Positions 21,737-30,031 of a stretch of DNA of 45,529 nt are shown one piece after another. The stretch lies in assembly GCA_947623655.1 (NCBI GenBank), contig CANQHG010000014.1, positions 1-45,529 on the forward strand. Direction: 5' to 3'. Source of the stretch: an uncultured Clostridia bacterium (GTDB lineage: Bacteria; Bacillota; Clostridia; Christensenellales; Borkfalkiaceae). The stretch's first letter is position 1; each line of letters opens with the position of its first letter. The translations under genes were made by a program, and so were the position numbers. The notes under the pieces were generated by a model. The model searched no databases, had not been told where the DNA came from, and saw only the letters and a program-made list of their open reading frames with translations.

Positions 21737-24604
21737 ATGCTGGAAATCAGACACCTCACCAAGATCTATACGACCAAGGGCGGCGCCGAGACGCGGGCGC
21801 TCGACGACGTTTCCGTCTCTTTCGGGGAAACGGGTCTCGTGTTCCTGCTCGGCAAGTCGGGCAGCGGCAAATCGACCCTCTTAAACCTTGCGGGCGGGCT
21901 CGACGCTCCCACTTCGGGCGAAGTCATCGTCATGGGCAAGTCGTCGAAGGACTTCTCAGGCGCGGACTTCGATTCCTACCGCAACACTTTCGTCGGCTTT
22001 ATCTTTCAGGAGTACAACGTCCTCGACGAATTTTCCGTGGAAGACAACATTGCCCTCGCCTTAGAACTTCAGGGGAAAACCAAAGACAGGGAAAAAATTT
22101 CGGCCATTCTCCGCGACGTGGAGCTTGGGGCGTTTGCAAAGCGCAAGCCGAACACCCTCTCGGGCGGGCAGAAACAGCGCATCGCCATCGCCCGCGCCCT
22201 CGTCAAAGATCCGCAGATCATCATGGCTGACGAACCAACAGGCGCCCTCGATTCCGCGACGGGCAAGCAAGTGTTCGACACCCTCAAAAAGCTCTCTTTG
22301 ACCCGTCTCGTGCTCGTCGTCTCGCATGACAGGGAGTTTGCGGAAGTGTACGGCGACCGCATCATCGAACTCAAGGACGGCAAGATCGTCTCCGACGTCA
22401 CAAAAGAGCATATCGCCCCCGAAAAAGTGGCGGAAAACGTCAGGCGCATCGGCGAGGATACCCTCTCGGTGCAGGGCGGTACCCTCGACGAGAGGACGCT
22501 CAAGGAGATCGAGGCATTTCTCAGAGAGAGCGACGGCGAAGTGCTCATCTCCAAGGGGGAAGCCGACATCGCTTCCTTCCGCCGCGCCAACCGCATCGGC
22601 GATGACGGTGCGCGGGAGAACTTTAAGGAGACCGAAGAGGTAGAACTCAAGCAATACGACGGAGAAAAGACCAAGTTTATCCGCTCCAGACTTCCCGTTC
22701 TCAAGGCGATGAGGATCGGGGCCTCGGGGCTCAGACTCAAGCCCATCCGCCTCATCATGACGATCCTTCTCTCTGTTGCCGCGTTCATCATGTTCGGGCT
22801 GGCCTCGACGATGATGCTCTACAGCGAGCGAAACGTGCTCATCAACTCTTTCCTCGCGACCGATTACGACTACATCACCCTCAACAAGCGCTACGAGGAG
22901 CGGCACTATATGGGCGGAGAACTCTCCTACGTGTCCAGAGAGCCCACCCTCTTCACCCCCGCCGAAGTGCAGAGCTTTGGGGAGAACGCGATCGGCACCT
23001 ACTCCGTCAACCTCTCCCTCTCCCAGTTCAAGGGGGACAGCTACTACTATCTGCCGCAGATCACCTCGCTCACCGTCGCTACGGAAGGGCACCCGCTCGG
23101 GCAAAAACTCATCGCGGGCCGTCTTCCCGAACGAGATGACGAGATCTGTGTGAGCAGCTATTTTCTCGCCTGTGCCGTGGAGCTCGGCTTCCTCCCCGCC
23201 GACGCGGAAGGGAACCTCGCCGAGACATCCTTGAAGATTTCTTCCGCCGCCGATCTCGTAGGGCAAAAACTTGTCATAGACGAAAAAATCCTCAACATAT
23301 GCGGCGTTTTTGACAGCGGAGAGCTGCCGCACAAGTACGATGAATACAAGGATATTCACATCGAAAACGGCTACTTCGACTACAACTTAGAGCTCAACCT
23401 CTACGCCTTCCGCTCCTATCTCCGCGAGGGGCTGCACTCGCTCGCCATCACGACGCAGGCGCTCGCCGATTCTTGCGACGACCCAATGGAGATACCTGTC
23501 TCCTACTTTGACTATGCGCAGCTGACCTATACCGCACTCAGGGACGATGAATACGGCGTAAGTGAATCGGCGGCCACCCGCTCGTTCGCCGTCTACGACC
23601 CCGCGGGGGACCGTCCCATGCTCCCCGTCGTCACGGCGAATGAGCTCACGGCGCTCAAGGATGACGAATTCATCGTCCCCTACTTCGATCTCGCTTCCTT
23701 TTATTGGGAGGAAATACCGGATGAGAGCGACGAGGGCTATAAGGACTATAAAGATTTTCTCGAGCGGCTGGAGAACTACTCCTTCTACGAAGACGATGAG
23801 ACGTTTGTTTCGGACCTGAAGGCCTTCCTCGCCGCCCACCCCATCACGCGGGAGTACTATTCCATCACATTTGACCGCTACGGACCGCAATACACGAGCG
23901 TCGGGACCTTCCGCATCGTTGGCATGATCGTCCCCACCGACGGCGGCTACGGCTACTATTGCTCCCAAAAGACGTATGACGCCCTCATTGGGTCGGCCCC
24001 GCCGAGCGAGGAGACCAAGTATGTCCCTGAGGCGGATGCGACGTTCGGCGCCGTGCTTGTCCCCTTTGAACACAGCGCCTCGGAGCTCGGCGGCCTCTTC
24101 GACAGAACGGGGGTGACCGACCCCGCGACGGACATCTACTACACCATCGGAAACACCCTCTATAGCGAGGTGAGCATGGCCTCCGACATCGTCAGTGAGC
24201 TCTCCGTCGTGTTCCTCGTCATCGGTTTAGTTCTTGCCGTGTTCTCGTCGCTTCTCCTCTTCAACTTCATCTCGATGAGTATTTCCAACAAGAAGAAAGA
24301 AATCGGCATTTTGCGGGCGGTCGGCGCAAGAGGGACGGATGTATTTAAGATCTTCTTCTCGGAGAGCGGCATCATCGTCGGCATCTGCACGGTGCTCGCC
24401 CTCATCGGCACGACGATCTTGACCGTTGTCATCAACAACATTTTGAGGGACAGCATCGGTTTCGACGTGACGCTCTTCGTATTCGGCCCCGTCCCCATTT
24501 TGGTAATGATAGCCGTCGCTCTCATCGTCGCGCTCCTCTCCACGTTCCTGCCCGTCTACTTCACCGCAAGAAAAAAGCCCGTAGAAAGCATAAGGGCGCT
24601 TTGA
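21737..24604 (+). CDS. Fused ABC ATPase/FtsX-type permease
   Basis: A single 955-residue polypeptide carrying both halves of a MacB-like exporter. Residues 1 to ~225 are the ATPase: Walker A GKSGSGKST, signature LSGGQKQR, Walker [13 protein letters not shown] and switch VVSHD. A ~100-residue acidic linker leads to the first membrane helix (about 330-355, IRLIMTILLSVAAFIMFGLAS). A large extracytoplasmic domain follows to about 800, rich in Tyr/Asp/Glu, and then three C-terminal FtsX helices (SELSVVFLVIGLVLAVFSSLLLF onward). Start set by AAAGGAG before ATG 21737; an open frame upstream lies in repeat DNA. No partner gene or two-component system is adjacent, so it may act as a homodimer. Substrate unknown; peptide export or sensing is a family-based guess. 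Confidence 0.9.
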   Translation: MLEIRHLTKIYTTKGGAETRALDDVSVSFGETGLVFLLGKSGSGKSTLLNLAGGLDAPTSGEVIVMGKSSKDFSGADFDSYRNTFVGFIFQEYNVLDEFSVEDNIALALELQGKTKDREKISAILRDVELGAFAKRKPNTLSGGQKQRIAIARALVKDPQIIMADEPTGALDSATGKQVFDTLKKLSLTRLVLVVSHDREFAEVYGDRIIELKDGKIVSDVTKEHIAPEKVAENVRRIGEDTLSVQGGTLDERTLKEIEAFLRESDGEVLISKGEADIASFRRANRIGDDGARENFKETEEVELKQYDGEKTKFIRSRLPVLKAMRIGASGLRLKPIRLIMTILLSVAAFIMFGLASTMMLYSERNVLINSFLATDYDYITLNKRYEERHYMGGELSYVSREPTLFTPAEVQSFGENAIGTYSVNLSLSQFKGDSYYYLPQITSLTVATEGHPLGQKLIAGRLPERDDEICVSSYFLACAVELGFLPADAEGNLAETSLKISSAADLVGQKLVIDEKILNICGVFDSGELPHKYDEYKDIHIENGYFDYNLELNLYAFRSYLREGLHSLAITTQALADSCDDPMEIPVSYFDYAQLTYTALRDDEYGVSESAATRSFAVYDPAGDRPMLPVVTANELTALKDDEFIVPYFDLASFYWEEIPDESDEGYKDYKDFLERLENYSFYEDDETFVSDLKAFLAAHPITREYYSITFDRYGPQYTSVGTFRIVGMIVPTDGGYGYYCSQKTYDALIGSAPPSEETKYVPEADATFGAVLVPFEHSASELGGLFDRTGVTDPATDIYYTIGNTLYSEVSMASDIVSELSVVFLVIGLVLAVFSSLLLFNFISMSISNKKKEIGILRAVGARGTDVFKIFFSESGIIVGICTVLALIGTTILTVVINNILRDSIGFDVTLFVFGPVPILVMIAVALIVALLSTFLPVYFTARKKPVESIRAL

Positions 24605-25021
24605 AGATTTTGCTCATTCTGAGGCCCCTTGCGGGCCGAAGAATCCCCGCAAACGGGCGGAGGATGTGCGGCGTCATGCTGAGAATGGGAGCGGGAACGA
24701 GGTCTACGGGGGCCGTATCGAAGCATCTCGCCGCATGCCTTACGGAAGCATTCTTAAATAGCGTCATCCTGAGCCGCGCGCAAGCGCGTGTCGAAGGATC
24801 ACCGTAGCAATAATAAGGTGATGGTTCTACTATGCTACTTCGCGCTTAGGGCGCTACCTCGTCGCTACGCTCCTCGTGCCGCCCTTCGACACCATAAAGA
24901 AAGTGCGGGCGGGGCACCATGACGTAATCGGAATGGCGCAGTATTCGCCCCGCGAGATTCTTCGGGTTAGTCCCCGTACTCTTTATGCGCTCCGTTTCTC
25001 AGAATGACGCGGGGCATTTAC
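24605..25021. repeat. Large composite interspersed repeat block
   Basis: A 417-bp gene-free stretch between convergent genes. It holds the modules CTCATTCTGAGGCCCCTTGC, GCATCTCGCCGCATGC, GCGCGCAAGCGCGTGTCGAAGGAT and CGAGATTCTTCGGGTTAGTC. About 50 bp around 24868-24918 recur, in inverted orientation, near 35662-35712 (shared core GTCGAAGGGCGGCACGAGGA). No terminator with a T-run was found, so transcription from the two flanking genes may meet here. Confidence 0.8.
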
Positions 25022-26197
25022 TCAGCATGAGCACACCGCTCGTATCACCCGCTCTGCGTTGCGGAAAGCAATTTTTTCGACGACGCGGGGCGGGATAACA
25101 TCACACATCGCCTCAATGAGCCGCGGCATATCTGCCGCGGTTTTCATATACGCATTTTGCGGGATACCGTCAAAATCGCTCCCAAATGCCAAAGCGTCTT
25201 CCCCGCCGACCTTTAAAATGTGCGTAATATGTGCAATAAGCGCCCTTTTTTGCCCCGCGGCGGTCTTGTCGTCGGAGAGAAATTCATCATAGAAATTCAG
25301 TCCCATGACGCCCCCGCAGTCGGCAAGCGTCCTGATTTGCCCGTCGTCGAGATTTCGCGTATGAAAATGGCAAGCCCGCGCGTTGGAATGGCTCGCGACA
25401 AAGGGAATACCGCTTCTCTTGCTCCAATCGGCAACGTCAAAAAAGAGCGCGTCGGAGCCGTGCGAGACGTCGACGATCATACCCAGCTCCCCCATCTTCT
25501 CCACGACGTCCCGTCCGAAAGGAGTAAGGCCGAGGGGGCGCCGTTCATTCTGAGGGAGCAAAGCGACCGAAGAATCCCCTCGGACGAAGTCCGTGGACGT
25601 CCGCTCATTCTGAGGGAACAAAGCGACCGAAGAATCCCCTCGAACGAAGTCCGTGGACGTCCGCTCATTCTGAGGGAACAAAGCGACCGAAGAATCCCCT
25701 CGAACGAAGTCCGTAAGTCTATGAGATTCTTCGCTACGCTCAGAATGAGCAGTCGGGGCGTACGTCACCGCCCGTCCCCCATGCGTTCCTCCCGCCACCC
25801 GCTCCGCGGGAGCCTCTCCCTTGAGGGGGGAGGCCTTGTGCGTAGTCCCGATCGCGTTGTCGTAATTCCACACGAGCGTCATCATGCGGACCCCTTTTTC
25901 GTACAATATGTGCAGGTTTTTGAGATCGTTCCCGACGGCCTCGCCTCCCTCGACGGTGAGCATGGCGTTGACGCGGTTTTCGCTGAGGTCCCCCGCGCTC
26001 TTCACCCACTGAAAGTTGTCACGGGCGCACATTTTTTCAAACTTATCGCAAAGTTTCAACGTTTTTTCAAGGTCTCCGCGCGGCGTGAAACAGGCGAAGC
26101 ACTCGAGAAAACATCCGCCCGTCCCGAGCGTTTCTTTTGTAACGGAAAGGACGCCCTCCTTGGTGAGAGCGTCCGTGTGCAGATCGATGTATTTCAT
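25022..26197 (-). CDS. Membrane dipeptidase family (M19) with ~100-residue repeat-derived insert
   Basis: Zinc dipeptidase of peptidase family M19 (renal dipeptidase-like), 391 residues. Expected metal ligands are present: HxD in IDLHTDAL, Glu in TVEGGEAV, His in DVSHGSD and ASHSNAR, and Asp in FGSDFDG. The start MKYIDLH is chosen by homology, and because its ATG overlaps the spoVM stop as ATGA. Residues ~120-219 are foreign to the family. They lie between WNYDNAIGTTH and RPLGLTPFG, where relatives need only a few residues, and are encoded by interspersed repeat DNA including three tandem 20-residue units (TSTDFVRGDSSVALFPQNER). Without the insert the protein would be about 291 residues, a normal bacterial M19 length. 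Whether the insert is tolerated in the folded enzyme is unknown. Confidence 0.87.
   Translation of the reverse strand: MKYIDLHTDALTKEGVLSVTKETLGTGGCFLECFACFTPRGDLEKTLKLCDKFEKMCARDNFQWVKSAGDLSENRVNAMLTVEGGEAVGNDLKNLHILYEKGVRMMTLVWNYDNAIGTTHKASPLKGEAPAERVAGGTHGGRAVTYAPTAHSERSEESHRLTDFVRGDSSVALFPQNERTSTDFVRGDSSVALFPQNERTSTDFVRGDSSVALLPQNERRPLGLTPFGRDVVEKMGELGMIVDVSHGSDALFFDVADWSKRSGIPFVASHSNARACHFHTRNLDDGQIRTLADCGGVMGLNFYDEFLSDDKTAAGQKRALIAHITHILKVGGEDALAFGSDFDGIPQNAYMKTAADMPRLIEAMCDVIPPRVVEKIAFRNAERVIRAVCSC
25540..25840. repeat. Interspersed repeat inserted in-frame in the dipeptidase gene
   Basis: Contains a 60-bp unit (CATTCTGAGGGAACAAAGCG...) starting at 25546, 25606 and 25666; the third copy diverges after 25714. 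Then comes an inverted module ATTCTTCGCTACGCTCAGAAT at about 25725-25746 and a module with CCACCCGCTCCGCGGGAGCC near 25796-25815. All are relatives of the modules in the gaps at 16.2, 24.6-25.0 and 35.6-35.9 kb. Total length is close to a multiple of three and no stop codon occurs in the dipeptidase frame. Confidence 0.85.
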
Positions 26198-26259
26198 CCC
26201 TTGTAGAACAACCGTACGATACAGCCGAGCACTTTCGGCAGCTTGATACAGATGATCAT
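26194..26259 (-). CDS. spoVM: Stage V sporulation protein M (SpoVM), short form
   Basis: A 21-codon gene easily missed. It reads MIICIKLPKVLGCIVRLFYK followed by a final Gly. The core I-K-L-P-K-x-L-G-x-I-V-R matches SpoVM, the amphipathic micro-protein that marks the forespore membrane for SpoIVA and spore-coat assembly. The Pro of the family (residue 9 in B. subtilis) is residue 8 here. Synteny agrees: B. subtilis has rpe-thiN-spoVM, as here. GAGGAGG lies four bases upstream of the ATG. The start overlaps the thiN stop by four bases (ATGA) and the stop overlaps the dipeptidase start likewise, so all three are translationally coupled. It is about five residues shorter than B. subtilis SpoVM, mostly at the C-terminus. 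Confidence 0.85.
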   Translation of the reverse strand: MIICIKLPKVLGCIVRLFYKG

Positions 26260-26885
26260 ACAACCTCCTCATTGATGATAGCGAGCACATATCCCCTGTA
26301 CACGCGGAAAGAAAATTTCCCGTCCGTCGTAATGTTGGAGATCCCGCGCGTGGAGCCGTAGCGAAGCCACAGGTCGTCCGCGGCGTATTTGAGTCCCTCT
26401 ATCCCCATGATATGCGCGTCGCCGCCGAAAGGCAACAGCGAGACGGTCTGCCCCATTTTGCATGAAAAGCTGTGTTTCCCCTTGCCGCAAAGGGATATTA
26501 CCGCGCCGTTCGTTACGAGCGCGGCAACAACGCCAAACTTTTTCGCTTTATAAAGGAGGTGAAGATTGCCGAGAAAATGATCTTCCCGTCCGCCCCCGCC
26601 GCCGTAAAAGAGGATATCGGTCGCGCCGAGTTCGATCGCACGATCGACGGCGAGCTCGCCGTCCGTCTCGTTTTTTTCGGAGGGGAATTTGTATCGGGGC
26701 GCGGGAGAGGGCGTTTCGTCAAGGGAGTCGAAATCGCCGAGATTTTCGTCGATCCTTACCCTCCCCTTCGCCCAAGCGTAGGCGCCGTCGCAACAGATCA
26801 CATACGCCCCATCGGCATAAATTTGTCCGCGGTACGGCTCGCCGTTCAACAAAATGACGAACCGTTTACGCACCTCGGGCCTCAT
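26256..26885 (-). CDS. thiN: Thiamine pyrophosphokinase
   Basis: Transfers pyrophosphate from ATP to thiamine to make thiamine diphosphate. The 209-residue protein shows the family motifs CCDGAYAWA, LGDFDSLDE, KNETDGELAVDRAIELGA and FYGGGGGREDHFLGN, then the C-terminal substrate domain (GTKGISNI-like YGSTRGISN). Start at 26885 is set by a 4-nt ATGA overlap with the rpe stop; a longer open frame upstream is only the rpe antiphase. Coupled on both sides, to rpe and spoVM. Confidence 0.94.
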   Translation of the reverse strand: MRPEVRKRFVILLNGEPYRGQIYADGAYVICCDGAYAWAKGRVRIDENLGDFDSLDETPSPAPRYKFPSEKNETDGELAVDRAIELGATDILFYGGGGGREDHFLGNLHLLYKAKKFGVVAALVTNGAVISLCGKGKHSFSCKMGQTVSLLPFGGDAHIMGIEGLKYAADDLWLRYGSTRGISNITTDGKFSFRVYRGYVLAIINEEVV

Positions 26886-27532
26886 CCGCGCAGCCTCGCG
26901 ATCGTTGCCGCCATGTCCTTTGAACGAAACACCGCGCTGCCTGCAACGATGACGTTCGCGCCCGCCGCAATCACATCTTTCACGTTCTCCTCCGTGATGC
27001 CGCCGTCGACCTCGATATCGAGCGCGGGACAGCCGCATTTTACGCAGAAATCGCGCAATATCTCTATCTTTTTCAGCGTTTCGGGAATAAATTTCTGTCC
27101 GCCCCAACCGGGATGAACACTCATGAGGAGGATCATGTCGGCGCCCTCCTCCACGGCGGGAAAAACCTTTTCGACCGCCGTCTCAGGGTTGATGACGGCA
27201 GACATTTTTACACCATATGTTGCGATTTTTTTGAAGAGGGTCGGGATCTCGCACGTCTCGACGTGGACGGTGATGTTGTCGGCGCCTGCCCGTACAAAGT
27301 CCTCGACATGCGTCTCGGGATGAAGCGTCATGAGATGACAATCGAGCGGCAATTTCGTATGGGGACGGATCGCTCTCACCATCTGCGCGCCAAACGTGAT
27401 GGGCGGTACGAAATTACCGTCCATGACGTCGCAATGGATGAGATCGGCGCCGTTTTTTTCGAGCAGCGCGACCTCCTCGCCCACCCGCGAAAAATCGCTC
27501 GCGAGAATGCTCGGCGCAATTTTGATGTTCAT
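26882..27532 (-). CDS. rpe: Ribulose-phosphate 3-epimerase
   Basis: Interconverts ribulose 5-phosphate and xylulose 5-phosphate in the pentose phosphate pathway. The 216-residue TIM barrel has IAPSILASDF, HCDVMDGNFVPPITFG, DCHLMTLHPE, MSVHPGWGGQKFI and LDIEVDGGI, so the catalytic Asp and the metal-binding His/Asp residues are all present. GGAGGAAAACC precedes the ATG at 27532; an upstream extension of the frame falls in repeat DNA. In many Bacillota rsgA and prkC/prpC lie just upstream; here a repeat block does. Confidence 0.96.
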   Translation of the reverse strand: MNIKIAPSILASDFSRVGEEVALLEKNGADLIHCDVMDGNFVPPITFGAQMVRAIRPHTKLPLDCHLMTLHPETHVEDFVRAGADNITVHVETCEIPTLFKKIATYGVKMSAVINPETAVEKVFPAVEEGADMILLMSVHPGWGGQKFIPETLKKIEILRDFCVKCGCPALDIEVDGGITEENVKDVIAAGANVIVAGSAVFRSKDMAATIARLRG

Positions 27533-27584
27533 GGTTTTCCTCCTTTTTTGCTTATGTTTGAGGGTGAGCTCCCTACTCGGCGGC

Positions 27585-27745
27585 GCGGCGTCATGCTGAG
27601 CCACGAGGTACATACGCAGTCTACGGAAGCGTGTCCGAAGCATCTCGCCGCACAGCTCTACGGTTGCCCCGCGAGATTCTTCGGATCAAGTCATCGGACT
27701 GCGTACAGCCACCGCCGCTCAGAATGGCGCGGGGCGGCGAAGCGC
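27585..27745. repeat. Interspersed repeat between rlmN and rpe
   Basis: The 241-bp gap from 27533 to 27773 holds GCGTCATGCTGAGCCACGAG, GAAGCATCTCGCCGCAC, GCGAGATTCTTCGGATCAAG and GCTCAGAATGGCGCGGGG. These are modules also found at 24.6-25.0 and 35.6-35.8 kb. No gene and no clear terminator are seen. This is the position where prpC, prkC and rsgA stand in many relatives. Confidence 0.75.
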
Positions 27746-27773
27746 TCTCAAATCATTCTTCCCGCCGCAATTT

Positions 27774-28811
27774 TTAATTTTCTTCCAAATATCTCGCTCT
27801 CAACTGGCCGCAAGCGCCGCCGATGTCGCTTCCCATGCTGCGGCGAAGCGTCGCCGAAATGCCATGTTTTTCTAAGATCCCCAAAAAACGGTATGCTTCC
27901 TTTTCGGAAGTGGGTTTGAGATCCCGCTCTTTCACTTCGTTGAGACGGATGAGATTGACGTGGCACGGACGCCCTTTCAACAGAGCCGCAAGGGCAAGAG
28001 CGTGTTTTTCATCGCAATTTTCCCCCGCAATGAGGCTGTATTCGAAGATATACCGCCGTCCCGTCTTCTCAAAATAGAACGCGCACGCTTCGAGGATCTC
28101 CGAAATTGTATACTTATTTGCGATCGGCATCGTGCGCCGCCGCTCCTCGTCTGTGACGGCGTGGAGAGAGACGGTGAGATTGAGCGGGATGTTCTCGAGG
28201 GCAAATTTTTTCATCTCGGGAACAAGGCCGCATGTGGAAAGCGAAATGTTTCTCGCGCTGATATGAATGCCTCCCTCGGCCGTGACAAGGCGTAAAAACC
28301 TGACAACATTGTCGTAATTATCGAAAGGTTCGCCGCTTCCCATGAGAACGATATTTGTAACTTTTCTCTCCTTTAACGTGCCCCCCTCGGCGCGATTGAC
28401 GGCGAGGATCTGGCCTAAAATTTCGCCCGCGGTGAGGTCGCGGACGCGGCCGTTTAAAGTGGAAGCGCAGAACTTGCAACCCATGCGGCAACCGACCTGC
28501 GTGGAGACGCACTGCGTGTTGCCGTATTTATAGGACATGAGAACACCTTCGACGATGTTGCCGTCGGCAAGCGCGAAGAGAAATTTTTTTGTGCCGTCTG
28601 CCGATACAAACGTCTCCGCGATTTTGACGGGCTCGTCTTCATACCTCTCCGAAAGCGTCGTTCTGAGCGCGGCGGAGACGGGGATCTGAGAGAGCCTCTT
28701 CCCCTGCATGAGTCCCTCGAAGAGCTGGCCGGCACGGAACGGTTTTTCCCCCGCCGCCGCAACAAGCGCCGCAAGTTCCCCGCGGCTGAGATCGAGCAAA
28801 ACTTTTTTCAT
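27774..28811 (-). CDS. rlmN: 23S rRNA/tRNA adenine-C2 methyltransferase RlmN
   Basis: Radical SAM enzyme that methylates C2 of A2503 in 23S rRNA and A37 in some tRNAs. The 345-residue protein has the radical-SAM cluster CRMGCKFC in QVGCRMGCKFCASTLNGR, MGSGEPFDNYDNV and HAVTDEERR. The C-terminal methyl-carrying cysteine is in GSDIGGACGQL. GGAGAAAGGC precedes the ATG, which overlaps the rsmB stop by four bases. Confidence 0.96.
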   Translation of the reverse strand: MKKVLLDLSRGELAALVAAAGEKPFRAGQLFEGLMQGKRLSQIPVSAALRTTLSERYEDEPVKIAETFVSADGTKKFLFALADGNIVEGVLMSYKYGNTQCVSTQVGCRMGCKFCASTLNGRVRDLTAGEILGQILAVNRAEGGTLKERKVTNIVLMGSGEPFDNYDNVVRFLRLVTAEGGIHISARNISLSTCGLVPEMKKFALENIPLNLTVSLHAVTDEERRRTMPIANKYTISEILEACAFYFEKTGRRYIFEYSLIAGENCDEKHALALAALLKGRPCHVNLIRLNEVKERDLKPTSEKEAYRFLGILEKHGISATLRRSMGSDIGGACGQLRARYLEEN

Positions 28812-30031
28812 GCCTTTCTCCTCAATTTTGCAACATAAAATCCCGCGCCGTATGCCGTATCGGGTAAAAACTGCAATCCGTATGCCGTTTTTTCGTGAGC
28901 GAGCGGGCTTGTTATGCGTTCGGCCTCAAACGGAGCGTCCGCTAAAAATTGTTTCACAACGCCGTCGTTCTCGGCGTCCAAAAGGGAGCATGTAGAGTAG
29001 TACAGCGCGCCGCCGCGCACGAGATAGCGGGCGCAATTCCTTAAGATCGCGAGCTGAACTTGCGTTAATTGCACAATATCCGCCTCTTTTTTGAAGAGCG
29101 GGAGATCGGGGTTCTCGGCAACCGTCCCGAGGCCCGAACAGGGCACATCGCAAAGCACGCCGTCGAACTTCTCCGAAAAGGCGGGGTCGAAGACCGAGGA
29201 ATCGGCCTGCACTGCGGTAACATTCCCGACGCCCATGCGACGAATATAGCTCTTTATGAGCTCTACGCGGTGCGCATGCAGTTCGCAAGCCGTAACATAT
29301 CCGCACTTTTTTGCGAGAAGTACGCTCTTCCCTCCGGGGGCGGCGCAGGCGTCGAGAAAATTCGCATGCGCCCCGACGGCCGAACAGATCCCCACGCTCC
29401 CGACCGATTGAAAAGTGTAATCGCCGCGGTCAAATCCCTCGTCGCGGACGAAATTTTTGAAGAGATACAGGCGCTCAAAGGGCGTGTCTTCGTGCGGGCG
29501 GGAAAGATACTTCTCTTCACCCCTTTCGAACCGCACCGCGACGCCGTGGCTTTTCGCCATGCAGATGCTCTCCGCTCTTTCCCCGTAGCGGGCGGTGAGT
29601 TCGCGCACGGCAAAGAGGGGGAAATTGCTCCTGACGGCAAGTCCCTCCTCCCCTACGGGAACGGCCACTTGCTGCACGTCGAACCGTCTTAAAAAGGCAT
29701 TCACGAAACCCGCCGTTCCCCCCTTTCCCATTTTTTTGAGAAGAGAAACGGCCGTATCCGTCACCATATAGCGCGGTTTTTGTAAAAATATCAGCCAATA
29801 GAGCGCAATTTTTAAGACGATGCGGACGGCGCTTTTGGGCGACCTTTCGGCAAAGGCCGAAATGCAGAGGGAGAGATACCCGTCGTTTTCGAGCACGCCG
29901 TAGACGGTTTTGACTGTCCGCGCGCGGTTGAGCTCCTCGACGGGCGTCTCGGCGAGAGCGATCTTAAGATGCGCCCCGTCCGAATAGACCTTGCTCAAAA
30001 GGACGTAGGGGTCATAAAACGGGTTTGTCAA
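28808..30031 (-). CDS. rsmB: 16S rRNA m5C967 methyltransferase RsmB
   Basis: A 407-residue protein with an N-terminal NusB-like RNA-binding region (to about 140) and a C-terminal SAM-dependent methyltransferase domain. Motifs: LDACAAPGGKSVLLA for SAM, CDVPCSGLGT and YYSTCSLLDAEND with the two catalytic cysteines. The start is a TTG at 30031-30029 with GGAAGGG upstream, inside the end of fmt (20-bp overlap). It overlaps rlmN by four bases at the other end. Confidence 0.93.
   Translation of the reverse strand: MTNPFYDPYVLLSKVYSDGAHLKIALAETPVEELNRARTVKTVYGVLENDGYLSLCISAFAERSPKSAVRIVLKIALYWLIFLQKPRYMVTDTAVSLLKKMGKGGTAGFVNAFLRRFDVQQVAVPVGEEGLAVRSNFPLFAVRELTARYGERAESICMAKSHGVAVRFERGEEKYLSRPHEDTPFERLYLFKNFVRDEGFDRGDYTFQSVGSVGICSAVGAHANFLDACAAPGGKSVLLAKKCGYVTACELHAHRVELIKSYIRRMGVGNVTAVQADSSVFDPAFSEKFDGVLCDVPCSGLGTVAENPDLPLFKKEADIVQLTQVQLAILRNCARYLVRGGALYYSTCSLLDAENDGVVKQFLADAPFEAERITSPLAHEKTAYGLQFLPDTAYGAGFYVAKLRRKA

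Noticed and set aside
22061-23359. A 432-residue minus-strand frame opposite the fused ABC gene
   Set aside because: Composition is that of an antisense shadow, it lacks start signals, and the plus-strand frame carries every ABC motif.
25546-25714. Three regularly spaced 60-bp repeats as a CRISPR array
   Set aside because: The units are contiguous and near-identical along their full length, with no variable spacers; they are tandem copies of an interspersed repeat and are translated in the dipeptidase frame.
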